Shown here: piece after piece, positions 20,255 through 29,662 of the stretch
Numbering within the stretch: the stretch's first letter is position 1
Layout: each line of letters opens with the position of its first letter
NCBI GenBank assembly: GCA_028139285.1
Contig: JAOINI010000002.1
Span: 56,837-120,836 of the forward strand
Reading direction: 5' to 3'
DNA length: 64,000 bases
Source: Candidatus Pelagibacter sp.
GTDB taxonomy: Bacteria > Pseudomonadota > Alphaproteobacteria > Pelagibacterales > Pelagibacteraceae
Position numbers and translations under genes: made by a program
Notes under the pieces: model-generated
Database searches by the model: none
What the model was told of the DNA's origin: nothing
What the model saw: only the letters and a program-made list of their open reading frames with translations

Positions 20255-20956
20255 ATGAAAAAACTTTTATTAGTATGTATTTTATTGTTGAACGCTTGCA
20301 ATGGTGTTTTCGTTTACGATCTTCATCGACATTCAGACTGGACAAAACTTAGCACTAAAGAGAAGTTTGCGATAATTGAAAATGGAGATGCTAGACCTAA
20401 TCTTTTTGATGGTGATAGTAATATCATTTATGTGGGTGTGAGAACTCCGTTTGACTCAAGAAAAGAAGGTTCGTCAGGTAGACTTCTTTACGGAGAGCTT
20501 TCTAAAGTTAAGTTCATTGCTAGTGATAAATGTAAGAGTTTTTTTAATCTAAATAATTCAAAACATGTTAATTCAAGGGTCATGACTAAAGATGAAACAG
20601 ACCGTTTAAAGTTATGGTTTAAAACATATTATGTGTTTAAATGTTCAAAAAGTTCAGATCAAATTGCATCAGAAAGTAACAAAGCACCAATCTCATCGCT
20701 TGGAAAAACTAATACGTTAATTAGATCTTTTAAATGTTCCTATCAGAATGGCTATTCAACTATTAGGATTAACGGATCATCTGCTAAGGAGATAACGTCA
20801 TTAGGAATAACTATAAATTATTCTAATGTAACTATTTCCGACAAAGGTGCGTTCAGTTTAACAGGAGCATCTAACGATCCAGGGAGGTCATGGTTCATAG
20901 GGGCTAAATCAGTTTTACTTTTAGACATTCAAATGAATCCAGCAAATTGTAAATAA
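20255..20956 (+). CDS. Hypothetical lipoprotein, sole cargo of the tRNA-Ser insert
   Basis: A 233-residue protein of unrecognised family. It begins with a lipoprotein signal peptide: MKKLLLVC, then LLLNAC, with the lipobox Cys at residue 15. The next residues are NG, not Asp, which favours the outer membrane by the enteric +2 rule. The mature part is soluble, Ser/Asn/Lys-rich, with four Cys (about 93, 129, 159 and 232) that could form disulfides. The C-terminal third looks beta-rich. There is no catalytic motif that I recognise. It starts 69 bp after the tRNA and has its own probable promoter region. Confidence 0.7.
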   Translation: MKKLLLVCILLLNACNGVFVYDLHRHSDWTKLSTKEKFAIIENGDARPNLFDGDSNIIYVGVRTPFDSRKEGSSGRLLYGELSKVKFIASDKCKSFFNLNNSKHVNSRVMTKDETDRLKLWFKTYYVFKCSKSSDQIASESNKAPISSLGKTNTLIRSFKCSYQNGYSTIRINGSSAKEITSLGITINYSNVTISDKGAFSLTGASNDPGRSWFIGAKSVLLLDIQMNPANCK

Positions 20957-21041
20957 TTTGACTCCGCCTGATCGTCAGTAGCTCAACTTTTTTAAAATTT
21001 GCAAAAAATACTTCGCGCTAATCAATAATTCTAGAAGGCCA

Positions 21042-21115
21042 GGTTGAAGGCGCACGCTTGGAAAGCGTGTAAACGGGAAACCGTTTCGAGGGTTCGAATC
21101 CCTCTCTCTCCGCCA
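21042..21115 (+). repeat. 74-bp direct repeat, copy 2 (truncated tRNA-Ser fragment; probable att site)
   Basis: A perfect copy of 20112-20185, containing the anticodon arm, variable arm, T arm, acceptor 3' strand and CCA. It lacks the 5' acceptor strand and a proper D arm, so it cannot be a working tRNA. The bases just upstream (AAGGCCA) weakly resemble a shortened version of the tRNA 5' part, which may be chance or a decayed longer duplicate. Confidence 0.9.
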
Positions 21116-21180
21116 CTAGATATCCACATTCAATTTAAAAGAGTCTTAAAATAATTTTACGAATCAGATAAATTAATTTT

Positions 21181-21212
21181 AAGGGCAGTGGAGGGAGACT
21201 GAAGCTGCCTTT
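21181..21212. other. Stem-loop between the tRNA-Ser insert and the nlpC gene
   Basis: AAGGGCAG (21181-21188) pairs with CTGCCTTT (21205-21212) with one G-T pair and a 16-nt purine-rich loop. It begins 6 bp downstream of the NlpC/P60 stop codon on the minus strand, so it may end that operon's transcript, but neither side has a strong T-tract. It is one of the few G+C-rich stems in the window. Confidence 0.4.
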
Positions 21213-21217
21213 GCTAT

Positions 21218-21958
21218 TTATACCCTTTTGATTCCAATTACTTTTAAATTAGCTGTTCGTTTAATTCTTTCAATCGTTTGTTCTATACCCATAATTATTG
21301 TCTTTTTCTTAGGACCGTAAGCATGAATAAGTTTTTTATTTGAAAGAGCCAAAGCGACATGACCTTTCCAATATATAATATCGTTCCTTTTGATATTTTT
21401 TAATTTAACATTTTTTTTGAAGTATTTGAATTGATCTTTAGTATCTCTAGGACAATATTTATTATTAAAATTCAGAAATATTTGTATTAATCCTGAACAA
21501 TCAATTCCTTTAAAAGATTTACCACCCCATTTATATTTAATATTTTTGAATATGTTTATTTTTTTAAATGGATTTTTTTCAACATATGACATTGGTTTAA
21601 TATCGTTTTTATGAATCCAGCCTTTTGAAAATTTCAAAAAATTATTTTTTCCTCCTAAGATTCTTATTTTTGAACCATAAGGCAATATATTTACTCTGTT
21701 ACTTCTATTAGGAAGTCTATAAATTTTTGCTTTTAAAACGCAAACTTTATGGCTTGGTTTTAAAAAAACAGAAAAATTTTTATCTTGAATGAAACCCTTA
21801 TAGCCGTCTTCTTTGATCTTAATTTTAAGCCATCTACCATTTCTTTTAAATATTGAAAAACTTTCACCATAAAGCATTTGAGTTACTATCTCTGATTTTG
21901 TAGTTGGCTTTTTATAAATGTTTATTATTGAATAACTATTAGACAGGTTTTTAGTCAT
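21218..21958 (-). CDS. SH3 / NlpC-P60 family cell-wall hydrolase
   Basis: A 246-residue protein with two bacterial SH3-like repeats (about residues 10-65 and 72-125) followed by an NlpC/P60 peptidase domain. The catalytic Cys154 lies in GIDCSGL, His200 in WKGHVALA, and the third polar residue His212 in IHAYG. Such enzymes usually cut gamma-D-Glu-diaminopimelate bonds in peptidoglycan stem peptides. No signal peptide is seen, so action on imported muropeptides in the cytoplasm is plausible. That fits the directly upstream AmpG-like permease, whose stop overlaps its start by 8 bp. Confidence 0.88.
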   Translation of the reverse strand: MTKNLSNSYSIINIYKKPTTKSEIVTQMLYGESFSIFKRNGRWLKIKIKEDGYKGFIQDKNFSVFLKPSHKVCVLKAKIYRLPNRSNRVNILPYGSKIRILGGKNNFLKFSKGWIHKNDIKPMSYVEKNPFKKINIFKNIKYKWGGKSFKGIDCSGLIQIFLNFNNKYCPRDTKDQFKYFKKNVKLKNIKRNDIIYWKGHVALALSNKKLIHAYGPKKKTIIMGIEQTIERIKRTANLKVIGIKRV

Positions 21959-23324
21959 TCAACTTTAGCTTATCTTTAATCATGTATAGAAATATAAGAG
22001 AAGGTATTACCATTACAGCAGTCAATATAAAGAATATACCCCAATCACCATTTAACCAATCGACTAAAGCCCCTGATGAAGCGGCTAGCGTTGTTCTACC
22101 TGCCGTGCCGATTGATGCAAGAAGAGCGTATTGAGTAGCCGTATAAGTTCTATCAACTAACATTGAAATAAAAGCCACAAATGCAACGGTTGCAAATGCT
22201 GCTGCCATATCATCAAATATTACTGCAATTGCAAATAATAATTCAGACTTTCCATACCAAGCCAAAAGCGAGAACAATAAATTTGTTGAAGCCATTAATA
22301 TACCCGAGACAAACATTGCTTTAATTACTCCTGAACGAATAGCAAATAAGCCTCCTAATAATGTAAAAATTACCGTAGTGATCCAACCTAAACCTTTAGA
22401 GTAAAGAGCTATATCAGATTTGGTAAATCCTATTTCTTTATAGAAAATTACTGACATTCTGCCCAAGAATGCTTCACCTATTTTAAATAGAAATACAAAG
22501 CCAAGAATTGCTATAGCTATATTGAAACCATTTTTTTTGAAAAAACTAATTACTGGGCCGATTACTGTTCCAGTTAACCAAGCAATAATTTTTGTAAAAA
22601 TGTTAGAAGATCCTAACTTATCTTCTATCATTTTATCAGTCAGTCTTTGACTTTCTTTTCTATCAGTAGATTGTGGCTCACTTATAAATAAAAGGGCAAT
22701 ATTACATGCAATTATAATCGTTCCTAAAACTAAAAATGTAATTTGCCAGTAGTTATCAAAACCTGCCTGCTGAAAAAACTCCGCTGAATTAAGAGCTACA
22801 ACTCCACCTAATTTATATCCAGTCCACCAACCTACCACAGCCATTGCAGCACCAGCCTGCATTGATTTTCCTTCATGTTCTCCTATTTGCTCAATTCTTA
22901 AAGCATCAACTGTTATATCTTGAGTAGCAGATGCGATTGCAATTATTAGCCCGATACTAATTACCAATGCTAAATTAACAGTCGGATTAATTAAACTCCA
23001 ACAAACTAAACTAATTAAAATTATAGTTTGCATTGTAATTATCCACCCACGTCTATGACCAACTTTTGAAGTCAACCATGGAATTCTAATTCTATCTATT
23101 ATTGGAGCCCATAAGTAATTAAAAGCATAAACTGCAAAAATCAAACCTGCCCAACCTATAGTACTTCTGCTTAAACCATCTTCTTTTAACCAAAGACTTA
23201 AACTACTTCCTATTATAACCCATGGGAAACCACTAATGGCGCCAAGAAGTAAAATTTTGAACATTCTACGATCAAAATAAACTTTGAAAGTTTCAGCAAA
23301 TGATTGTTTTTTGTATATATCCAT
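21951..23324 (-). CDS. AmpG-like muropeptide MFS transporter
   Basis: A 457-residue major-facilitator protein with about 12-14 membrane segments. The N-terminal ILLLGAISGFPWVIIGSSL and the LWAPIIDR segment near residues 70-80 are typical of the AmpG family, which imports anhydromuropeptides released during peptidoglycan turnover. TQDITVDALRIEQ near 145-157 is also an AmpG hallmark. Pairing with an NlpC/P60 hydrolase supports a wall-recycling role. It follows trkH by only 3 bp. Confidence 0.83.
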   Translation of the reverse strand: MDIYKKQSFAETFKVYFDRRMFKILLLGAISGFPWVIIGSSLSLWLKEDGLSRSTIGWAGLIFAVYAFNYLWAPIIDRIRIPWLTSKVGHRRGWIITMQTIILISLVCWSLINPTVNLALVISIGLIIAIASATQDITVDALRIEQIGEHEGKSMQAGAAMAVVGWWTGYKLGGVVALNSAEFFQQAGFDNYWQITFLVLGTIIIACNIALLFISEPQSTDRKESQRLTDKMIEDKLGSSNIFTKIIAWLTGTVIGPVISFFKKNGFNIAIAILGFVFLFKIGEAFLGRMSVIFYKEIGFTKSDIALYSKGLGWITTVIFTLLGGLFAIRSGVIKAMFVSGILMASTNLLFSLLAWYGKSELLFAIAVIFDDMAAAFATVAFVAFISMLVDRTYTATQYALLASIGTAGRTTLAASSGALVDWLNGDWGIFFILTAVMVIPSLIFLYMIKDKLKLND

Positions 23325-23327
23325 AAT

Positions 23328-24776
23328 TTAATTTCTCCAAAAAGATGGAAAAAATAAAACTAATACTGCGAAAAGTTCTAGTCTTCCTAATAACATTCCA
23401 AATGACAAAATCCATTTAGATACATCAGGTATATCTTTATAATTTCCATTAGGTCCGATTATATCTCCTAATCCTGGACCTACATTTGAAATCGAACTAG
23501 CTGCTCCAGAAATAGATGTTATAAAATCTAAGCCACTAATCGACAGAAGCATCGCTATAATCAAAAAAATAAATAAAAATGTAAAAATAAAAATTATAAC
23601 TGAATTTATAAAATTATCTGATATTTTTTGGTTGTTATATTTAGTTATTATTACGCTATTTGGTGAAATAAGCCTTTTGATTTGATTCTTTAAAAATATT
23701 AACAACATTTGCAACCTAAAAATCTTTATACCACATGCTGTTGATCCAGCACATCCACCAATAAACATTAAAAGTAAGAAAAAAACTAAAGAAAATTTTC
23801 CCCAAAGACCAAAATCATCAGTTACATAGCCTGTTCCCGATAAAATTGAAATTACATTAAAAGAGGAAATTCTAACTTTGTCAAAAATACTGCTTTCGTA
23901 ATTAATAAACAAAAGATAAATAAACATAATTATTGTTGAGATTGTTAGTAAATATATTAAACCTTTTATCTGGACATCTTGAAAAAATACGTTTTTATTT
24001 CCTTGAACAAATTTTAAATATGAAATGAAAGGGATACTCCCTAAAATAATAAAAATACTTGCTACAATCTCAATATTAGAATTATTAAAAAAACCAATCG
24101 ACTCATTGTGAGTTGAAAAACCACCTGTTGCAATTGTAGTCATCGAATGACTTACACTATCAAATATTGACATCCCAAAAATCCAGTAAAAAAAACCGCA
24201 AAGAAATGTAAGAATGATATAAGTAGAAATTATTATAGCCGCAACTTCAATTGTACGAGGTAAAATTTTTTCGGTACTGTCAGGACCCTCCATCTTAAAC
24301 AGTTGCATTCCTCCAACCTTTAGAAGTGGTAGAATTGTAATTGCCATAACAACTATTCCTATACCACCTAACCATTGCATAATAGCTCTCCATAATAATA
24401 TGCTTTTTGGGCTACTATCTAAATCAGATATTATTGTAGCACCAGTGGTTGTAATCCCTGACATACTTTCAAAAAATGCCTCACTTAGACTATAACCTTG
24501 TGAAGATAATAAAAAAGGCAAACTTCCAAAAGCTGCAACCATAACCCAAGCTAATGATGAAAATAAAAAAGTTTGCCTTAAGTTAAGTTTAAATTCTTTT
24601 TCAAGATTAGCTAAAACGAACAAAACCCCGATAAAAATTGTAACAAATGAGGCCGATATGAAGCTATGACTGCCTTCTTTCAAGACAACCTGTAAAGTGT
24701 AAGGCGCTAACATAGATCCACCTAACACAATTAGTAATATACCTATTAAAAAAAAAACTGTTTTGTTTGTAGCCAT
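23328..24776 (-). CDS. trkH: TrkH-family potassium uptake protein
   Basis: A 482-residue integral membrane protein. It has the repeated pore-loop motifs of the Trk/Ktr/HKT superfamily, including SGITTTGATIISDL near residue 115 and, later, SMTTIATGGFSTHN, GCAGSTACGIK and SISNVGPGLGD. Each repeat supplies a selectivity-filter Gly. It takes up K+ with a cytoplasmic NAD-binding partner (TrkA), which is not in this window. It is the first gene of the trkH-ampG-nlpC unit, divergent from lysS with 93 bp between. Confidence 0.9.
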   Translation of the reverse strand: MATNKTVFFLIGILLIVLGGSMLAPYTLQVVLKEGSHSFISASFVTIFIGVLFVLANLEKEFKLNLRQTFLFSSLAWVMVAAFGSLPFLLSSQGYSLSEAFFESMSGITTTGATIISDLDSSPKSILLWRAIMQWLGGIGIVVMAITILPLLKVGGMQLFKMEGPDSTEKILPRTIEVAAIIISTYIILTFLCGFFYWIFGMSIFDSVSHSMTTIATGGFSTHNESIGFFNNSNIEIVASIFIILGSIPFISYLKFVQGNKNVFFQDVQIKGLIYLLTISTIIMFIYLLFINYESSIFDKVRISSFNVISILSGTGYVTDDFGLWGKFSLVFFLLLMFIGGCAGSTACGIKIFRLQMLLIFLKNQIKRLISPNSVIITKYNNQKISDNFINSVIIFIFTFLFIFLIIAMLLSISGLDFITSISGAASSISNVGPGLGDIIGPNGNYKDIPDVSKWILSFGMLLGRLELFAVLVLFFPSFWRN

Positions 24777-24869
24777 TAAAATTAAGATTATTTAAATAGT
24801 TCGAAAATTCAACTTAATATCATACAATTATATCTGTATTTTGCACATAAAATTTAATAAACCTTATTT

Positions 24870-26432
24870 ATGCTTGATATCAACTTAATTCAATCTACTT
24901 CATCATGGCCTTTTGTCGAGGTTAGGAAGCTTCTTAAAGATAGAAAAGAACTGATAAAGAAAAAAAATAAAATTATTTTTCAAACTGGCTACGGTCCTAG
25001 TGGGTTACCTCACATTGGAACATTCGGTGAAGTTGCTAGAACTACTATGATGATTAATGCCCTTACTCACATAAAAAAAGTTGATCATGAGCTTATTACT
25101 TTTTCTGATGATATGGATGGATTAAGAAAAGTTCCAGAGAACATTCCTAATGATGAAGTCCTTAAAAAAAATTTAGGTAAACCTCTTACTTCCATTCCCG
25201 ACCCTTTTAAAAAATTTAGTAGTTACGGTGAACATAATAATGAAATGCTTAAAGAATTTTTGAAAAAGTTCAAATTTAATTTTAATTTTCAAAGTTCTAC
25301 TGAGAATTATAAAAATGGAAAGTTCAACAATTCTTTAATGCGAGTATTAGAAAAATATGAGGAAATAATGGACATCATTTTACCCACCTTAAGAGATGAA
25401 AGACGTAAAACTTATTGTCCTTTTTTACCCATTTGTCCAAAAACTGGTAAAGTTCTTGAGGTACCTTTATTAAGTATGGATAAAAAAACTGGCAAAGTAG
25501 TTTTTGATAATGAAGGTGAAAAGATCGAAACTAATGTGTTAGATGGAAATTGCAAATTACAGTGGAAAGTAGACTGGGCAATGAGGTGGTTTACTTTTGA
25601 TATTGATTTTGAAATGTATGGCAAAGATTTAACTGAAAGTGCAATATTATCCAATAAGATTTGTCGTGCTTTAGGAAAAATTCCACCTAATGGATTTGCT
25701 TATGAATTGTTTTTAGATGAAAAAGGTGAAAAAATTTCTAAATCTAAGGGAAATGGAATTTCTATAGAACAATGGTTGAGGTACGCATCACCTGAAAGCT
25801 TAGCTCTATATATGTATCCTAATCCCAAAAGAGCAAAAAAACTTTATTCTGAAATAGTTCCTAAAACTGTTGATGAATACCTGACCTGTATTGAAAAATA
25901 CCCATCTCAAGAATTAAAAGATAGATTATTAAATCCTGTATGGCACATACATAATGGCAAACCACCAGATGAAAAAATTATTATGCCCTTCTCAATGCTT
26001 TTAAACTTGGTAGGTTCAAGTAATGCTGACAGCAAAGAAATACTTTGGAAATTCATAAATAGATTTCACAAAGAAATAGATCCTAAAGAACATAAGATCT
26101 TTGATGAACTCACAGAATATGCAATAAATTATTTTAAAGATAAAGTTGAGCCTAATAAAAAATTTAAAAAACCAAATTTAAAAGAAAAAAAAGCTTTAGA
26201 AAATTTAGTTTTAAAATTAAAAGAATTAGATCAGTCATTAGAACCAGAAGAAATTCAAACTTATGTTTATACAGTTGGAAAAGAAAATGGGTATGAAAAA
26301 AATTTAAGAGATTGGTTTAAACTAATTTACGAGGTAGTGTTTGGTGAGGCGAATGGACCAAGAATGGGATTTTTCATAAGTTTTTTTGGACTTAAAGAAA
26401 CAATTGAGTTAATAAATAATAAATTAAAATAA
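24870..26432 (+). CDS. lysS: Lysyl-tRNA synthetase, class I
   Basis: A 520-residue class I lysyl-tRNA synthetase, the archaeal-type enzyme also found in many alphaproteobacteria instead of the usual class II LysRS. The signature GPSGLPHIGTFGE (42-54) contains the HIGH-like HIGT. The KMSKS-like loop KISKSKG lies near residue 289. The C-terminal helical domain is the anticodon-binding cage. It is sometimes annotated lysK. It overlaps pyrD by one base. Confidence 0.95.
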   Translation: MLDINLIQSTSSWPFVEVRKLLKDRKELIKKKNKIIFQTGYGPSGLPHIGTFGEVARTTMMINALTHIKKVDHELITFSDDMDGLRKVPENIPNDEVLKKNLGKPLTSIPDPFKKFSSYGEHNNEMLKEFLKKFKFNFNFQSSTENYKNGKFNNSLMRVLEKYEEIMDIILPTLRDERRKTYCPFLPICPKTGKVLEVPLLSMDKKTGKVVFDNEGEKIETNVLDGNCKLQWKVDWAMRWFTFDIDFEMYGKDLTESAILSNKICRALGKIPPNGFAYELFLDEKGEKISKSKGNGISIEQWLRYASPESLALYMYPNPKRAKKLYSEIVPKTVDEYLTCIEKYPSQELKDRLLNPVWHIHNGKPPDEKIIMPFSMLLNLVGSSNADSKEILWKFINRFHKEIDPKEHKIFDELTEYAINYFKDKVEPNKKFKKPNLKEKKALENLVLKLKELDQSLEPEEIQTYVYTVGKENGYEKNLRDWFKLIYEVVFGEANGPRMGFFISFFGLKETIELINNKLK

Positions 26433-27478
26433 TGTTTTCAAAACTTAAACCTTTCATTTTTTCCCTAGATCCAGAGGTAGCACATGATTTAGCTATTCAA
26501 TCTCTTAAATTTAATCTTTTACCAAAAAGTATTTTTAATGTTGAAAAAGAGGAACTTCTTGAAACTAATTTGCTAAATGAAAAAATACCTAATCCTATAG
26601 GTCTAGCCGCTGGATTTGATAAAAGTGCAGAGGTTTACAATTCTTTATTTAAACTAGGTTATGGGTTTGTTGAGGTTGGTACAATCACTCCAAAAAGACA
26701 ACTTGGCAATCCTAAACCAAGAGTTTTTAGACTTGAAAAAGAACAAGCCCTTATAAATAGACTTGGTTTTAATAATCATGGTTCTGAAATAGTTTCAAAA
26801 AGAATAGCAGAAAATTTACCAAGTGGTTTTTTAGGAATTAATGTTGGACCAAACAAAGAAACTCAAAATAAAGAAGACGACTATTATTTATGTTTATCAA
26901 GGCTGGGGACTCACGCTGGTTATTTAACAATCAACATATCATCTCCAAATACAGAGGGGTTAAGGGATTTTCATAACAAGAAAGAACTTGAAAAGTTACT
27001 TAAAGGTATTAACAAAATTAAAAAAGATAAAAATCTTTCAAAACCTCTTGTTGTAAAACTTTCTCCTGATATTAATGACAACGAAATTAGTAGTATAATA
27101 GAGTTAATTAATAAATATGAAATAAATGGAATCATCGTTTCAAACACAACTGACAGCAACCGTGAAAATTTAACTGATATTAAAAAGAGTGAGGCAGGAG
27201 GGCTATCTGGACAACCATTAAGAAATCTTTCTACCAAGTTAATAAAAAAATTTTATAGAGAAACTAAAGGAAAAATACAAATTATTGGCGTAGGAGGAGT
27301 AGACTCTGGTCAAGCTGCATTCGAAAAAATTAGTGCAGGCGCAAACGCAGTTCAACTATACACTGGTATGGTTTATAAGGGTCCAGGAGTGGTTAAAGAT
27401 ATTAAAAAAGAGTTGATTTCAATTTTAAAAAAAGAAAATCTTAAAAATATAGCAGAAGCAGTAGGAATTAACACTTGA
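26432..27478 (+). CDS. pyrD: Dihydroorotate dehydrogenase (quinone), class 2
   Basis: A 348-residue membrane-associated FMN enzyme that oxidises dihydroorotate to orotate with ubiquinone. The class 2 N-terminal helix region (residues 1-45) is present. Core motifs are PNPIGLAAGFDKSAE, FVEVGTITPKRQ, INISSPNTEGLRD with the class 2 catalytic Ser, and IIGVGGVDSGQ for FMN phosphate binding. It is coupled to lysS, with rpmB 41 bp downstream. Confidence 0.96.
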   Translation: MFSKLKPFIFSLDPEVAHDLAIQSLKFNLLPKSIFNVEKEELLETNLLNEKIPNPIGLAAGFDKSAEVYNSLFKLGYGFVEVGTITPKRQLGNPKPRVFRLEKEQALINRLGFNNHGSEIVSKRIAENLPSGFLGINVGPNKETQNKEDDYYLCLSRLGTHAGYLTINISSPNTEGLRDFHNKKELEKLLKGINKIKKDKNLSKPLVVKLSPDINDNEISSIIELINKYEINGIIVSNTTDSNRENLTDIKKSEAGGLSGQPLRNLSTKLIKKFYRETKGKIQIIGVGGVDSGQAAFEKISAGANAVQLYTGMVYKGPGVVKDIKKELISILKKENLKNIAEAVGINT

Positions 27479-27519
27479 CCGCTATCATCACTGCACTTAT
27501 ATAGCTGTAGGAAATTCAT

Positions 27520-27798
27520 ATGTCAAAAAAATGCGAGCTAACAGGAATATCACCTTTAAAAGGTCACAACGTAAGTCATGCCAAAAATAAAACTAAACGT
27601 AGATTTTTGCCAAATCTAAAAAAAGTAACTTTTAGAAGTGATATCTTAAAAAGAAATATTAAATTAAACGTTGCTAATGCCGCTTTAAGAACTGTAGATT
27701 TTAAAGGCGGACTTGATAAATTTTTAACTTCCACAAAAAACGCAAAACTTTCAAAAAAAGTAAGAAGAATTAAAGCTTCTATCACAGCTAAATTATAG
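27520..27798 (+). CDS. rpmB: Ribosomal protein bL28
   Basis: A 92-residue bL28. It starts MSKKCELTGISPLKGHNVSHA and has NKTKRRFLPNLKKVTF, the usual signature. The length is typical of the longer alphaproteobacterial form. The next gene starts one base after the stop. Confidence 0.96.
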   Translation: MSKKCELTGISPLKGHNVSHAKNKTKRRFLPNLKKVTFRSDILKRNIKLNVANAALRTVDFKGGLDKFLTSTKNAKLSKKVRRIKASITAKL

Positions 27799-27799
27799 A

Positions 27800-28375
27800 A
27801 TGAATTTGTATTATAAACTATCAATTTTGATGGGATTTATAGTGTTAATCTCAAATTATTTAGTTCAATTTCCTGTTCAAAAGTTTGGCTTAGATGAAGT
27901 TTTAACATACGGCGCATTTAGCTATCCTATTACTTTCTTGATTACTGATTTAGCTAATCGTGCTTACGGAAAAATTGTAGCTAGAAAAATTGTTTATATT
28001 GGATTTATAATTGGGATATTGCTAAGTTTATTTATATCAACAAATTTTTCAGATATTATTTCAATAAGAATTGCAATTGGTTCTGGAGTAGCATTTTTTG
28101 TTGCCCAAAACTTAGATGTCCAAATATTTGACCGGTTAAGGCGAAAGAGTTGGTTTATCGCTCCCTTGACTTCTTCAACGATAGGGTCAGTAACTGATAC
28201 TTTCTTATTTTTTTCAATAGCCTTCTACGCTACTGGTATACCTTGGTTAACTTTAGCACTAGGTGATCTAGCTATTAAGATGATTATAGCCTTGCTAATG
28301 TTAATTCCTTTTAAAATTTTGTTAAGCAAGATACGAGATTTTTCTGAAAATTCTACTTCAAATATAAAGCTCTAA
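27800..28375 (+). CDS. yhhQ: Queuosine precursor transporter (YhhQ/VUT family)
   Basis: A 191-residue protein with about six membrane helices. [17 protein letters not shown] near 41-57 is the family signature, and a later [32 protein letters not shown] region (residues 98-130) is equally characteristic. The family takes up queuosine precursors (preQ0/preQ1) for tRNA modification. The 3' end overlaps the convergent cobT gene by 4 bp. Confidence 0.9.
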   Translation: MNLYYKLSILMGFIVLISNYLVQFPVQKFGLDEVLTYGAFSYPITFLITDLANRAYGKIVARKIVYIGFIIGILLSLFISTNFSDIISIRIAIGSGVAFFVAQNLDVQIFDRLRRKSWFIAPLTSSTIGSVTDTFLFFSIAFYATGIPWLTLALGDLAIKMIIALLMLIPFKILLSKIRDFSENSTSNIKL

Positions 28376-29643
28376 TGAAGAGTTTTTTTTTTATTTTCTA
28401 CAAATAAATCAGTTAATTGATTTATCATAACGTCACCTAAATCTTGAACATCTGTAATTTTTACAGCTCTATTGTAATATCTAGTAACGTCGTGGCCAAT
28501 TCCAATAGCTAAAAGCTCTATATTAGATTTACTCTCAATCCATTTGACTGTTTTTTTTAAATTAGACTCTAGATAGTCACTAGTATTAGTAGAAAGCGTC
28601 GAGTCATCTACTGGCGCACCATCAGAAATTACCATTAAAATTTTTCTATCTTCTTTTCTTCTGCTCATCTTATTAAAAGCCCATTTTAAAGCCTCACCAT
28701 CAATATTTTCTTTCAACAAACCTTCCTTAAGCATTAGACCCATATTATTTTTAGATTGCCTCCATTGCGTGTCTGCAGATTTATATATTATGTGTCTCAA
28801 ATCATTTAGTCTTCCAGGAAATCTTGGCTTATCATTTTTCATCCATTTTTCTCGAGACAATCCACCCTTCCAATGTTTTGTTGTAAAACCTAAAATTTCT
28901 ACTTTTACCATACACCTTTCTAAAGTCCTTGATAGTATATCTGCACATATTGCTGCCACTGATATTGGCTTTCCTCTCATTGAACCAGAATTATCTATAA
29001 GAATTGTTACTAAAGTATCTTTAAACTCAATATCTTTTTCTTTTTTAAAAGACAAAGAATTAAATGGGTCCATTATAATTCTTGTGAGTTTTGAGGTATC
29101 TAATAAACCTTCTTCTAAATCAAAGTTCCAAGATCTATTTTGTTTAGCCAACAATTTTCTTTGTAGCTTATTAGCCAACTTAGATATAAAATTCTTAAGT
29201 TGTAATAATTGTTGATCTAAATTTTTTCTTAGTCTTGCAAGTTCTTCTGCGCTTTCTAGATCTTCAGCTTTTATCATTTCATCAAATTCTTCCGTGTAAG
29301 TTTTGTATTTTAAATCACCAAAATTAGAATTTGTTCTTTTTTTTAAGTCAGGTCTAGAACTATCCTCTATTTCTATTTTCTCATCAGAATTGTCAGATTC
29401 TTTGGCTTCATTTTCCAAATCTGGAACACCACTTTCAATTGACATCTCTTCATGTTTTTCTTGTTTTTCTTTTATTTTAGAATCTTGATTTTGAGGTTTT
29501 GACTTTCTTTCTTCGTTATTATTTTCTTCGTTCTTTTCTTCCTCATTTTCAATATTTTCATCTAAACTCATACTTGAAATTAATTTCGAGATTAAGGAAT
29601 TAAATTTTTCTTGTTCAAGTGTTATTTCTTTAAGTTCAGCCAT
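28372..29643 (-). CDS. cobT: CobT-like protein, C-terminal part with VWA domain (frameshifted gene)
   Basis: A 423-residue frame. It has a very acidic low-complexity segment (about residues 28-100), a helical part, and a C-terminal von Willebrand A domain whose MIDAS motif is D217-N-S219-G-S221. This is the C-terminal two thirds of CobT of aerobic cobaltochelatase. The frame is open upstream past the ATG at 29643, reading [12 protein letters not shown] straight out of the A7 tract (coding strand) at 29677-29671 where the N-terminal frame ends. Removing one A would fuse both parts into a normal-looking protein of 599 residues. It lies convergent to yhhQ. Confidence 0.85.
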   Translation of the reverse strand: MAELKEITLEQEKFNSLISKLISSMSLDENIENEEEKNEENNNEERKSKPQNQDSKIKEKQEKHEEMSIESGVPDLENEAKESDNSDEKIEIEDSSRPDLKKRTNSNFGDLKYKTYTEEFDEMIKAEDLESAEELARLRKNLDQQLLQLKNFISKLANKLQRKLLAKQNRSWNFDLEEGLLDTSKLTRIIMDPFNSLSFKKEKDIEFKDTLVTILIDNSGSMRGKPISVAAICADILSRTLERCMVKVEILGFTTKHWKGGLSREKWMKNDKPRFPGRLNDLRHIIYKSADTQWRQSKNNMGLMLKEGLLKENIDGEALKWAFNKMSRRKEDRKILMVISDGAPVDDSTLSTNTSDYLESNLKKTVKWIESKSNIELLAIGIGHDVTRYYNRAVKITDVQDLGDVMINQLTDLFVENKKKTLH

Positions 29644-29662
29644 TCTGTCTTTAAATTGATCA

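Larger units (their letters stand above)
20186..21115. mobile_element. 930-bp insert bounded by tRNA-Ser direct repeats
   Basis: The interval between the two 74-bp copies plus one copy is 930 bp. It contains one complete gene, a predicted lipoprotein, and about 70-85 bp of non-coding DNA on each side. There is no integrase, excisionase or transposase, so it is either a non-autonomous cargo element moved in trans or a remnant after internal deletion. Three 60-base blocks of the cargo gene were counted at 35-38% G+C, not clearly different from conserved genes nearby, so composition does not prove foreign origin. The repeat structure is directly visible; mobility is inferred. Confidence 0.65.

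Noticed and set aside
21042..21115. A second tRNA-Ser gene
   Set aside because: The 5' acceptor strand and D arm are missing, so no cloverleaf can form; treated as a truncated repeat.
24870..26432. Class I LysRS as evidence of recent transfer from archaea
   Set aside because: Class I LysRS is established in alphaproteobacteria, so it is expected rather than novel.
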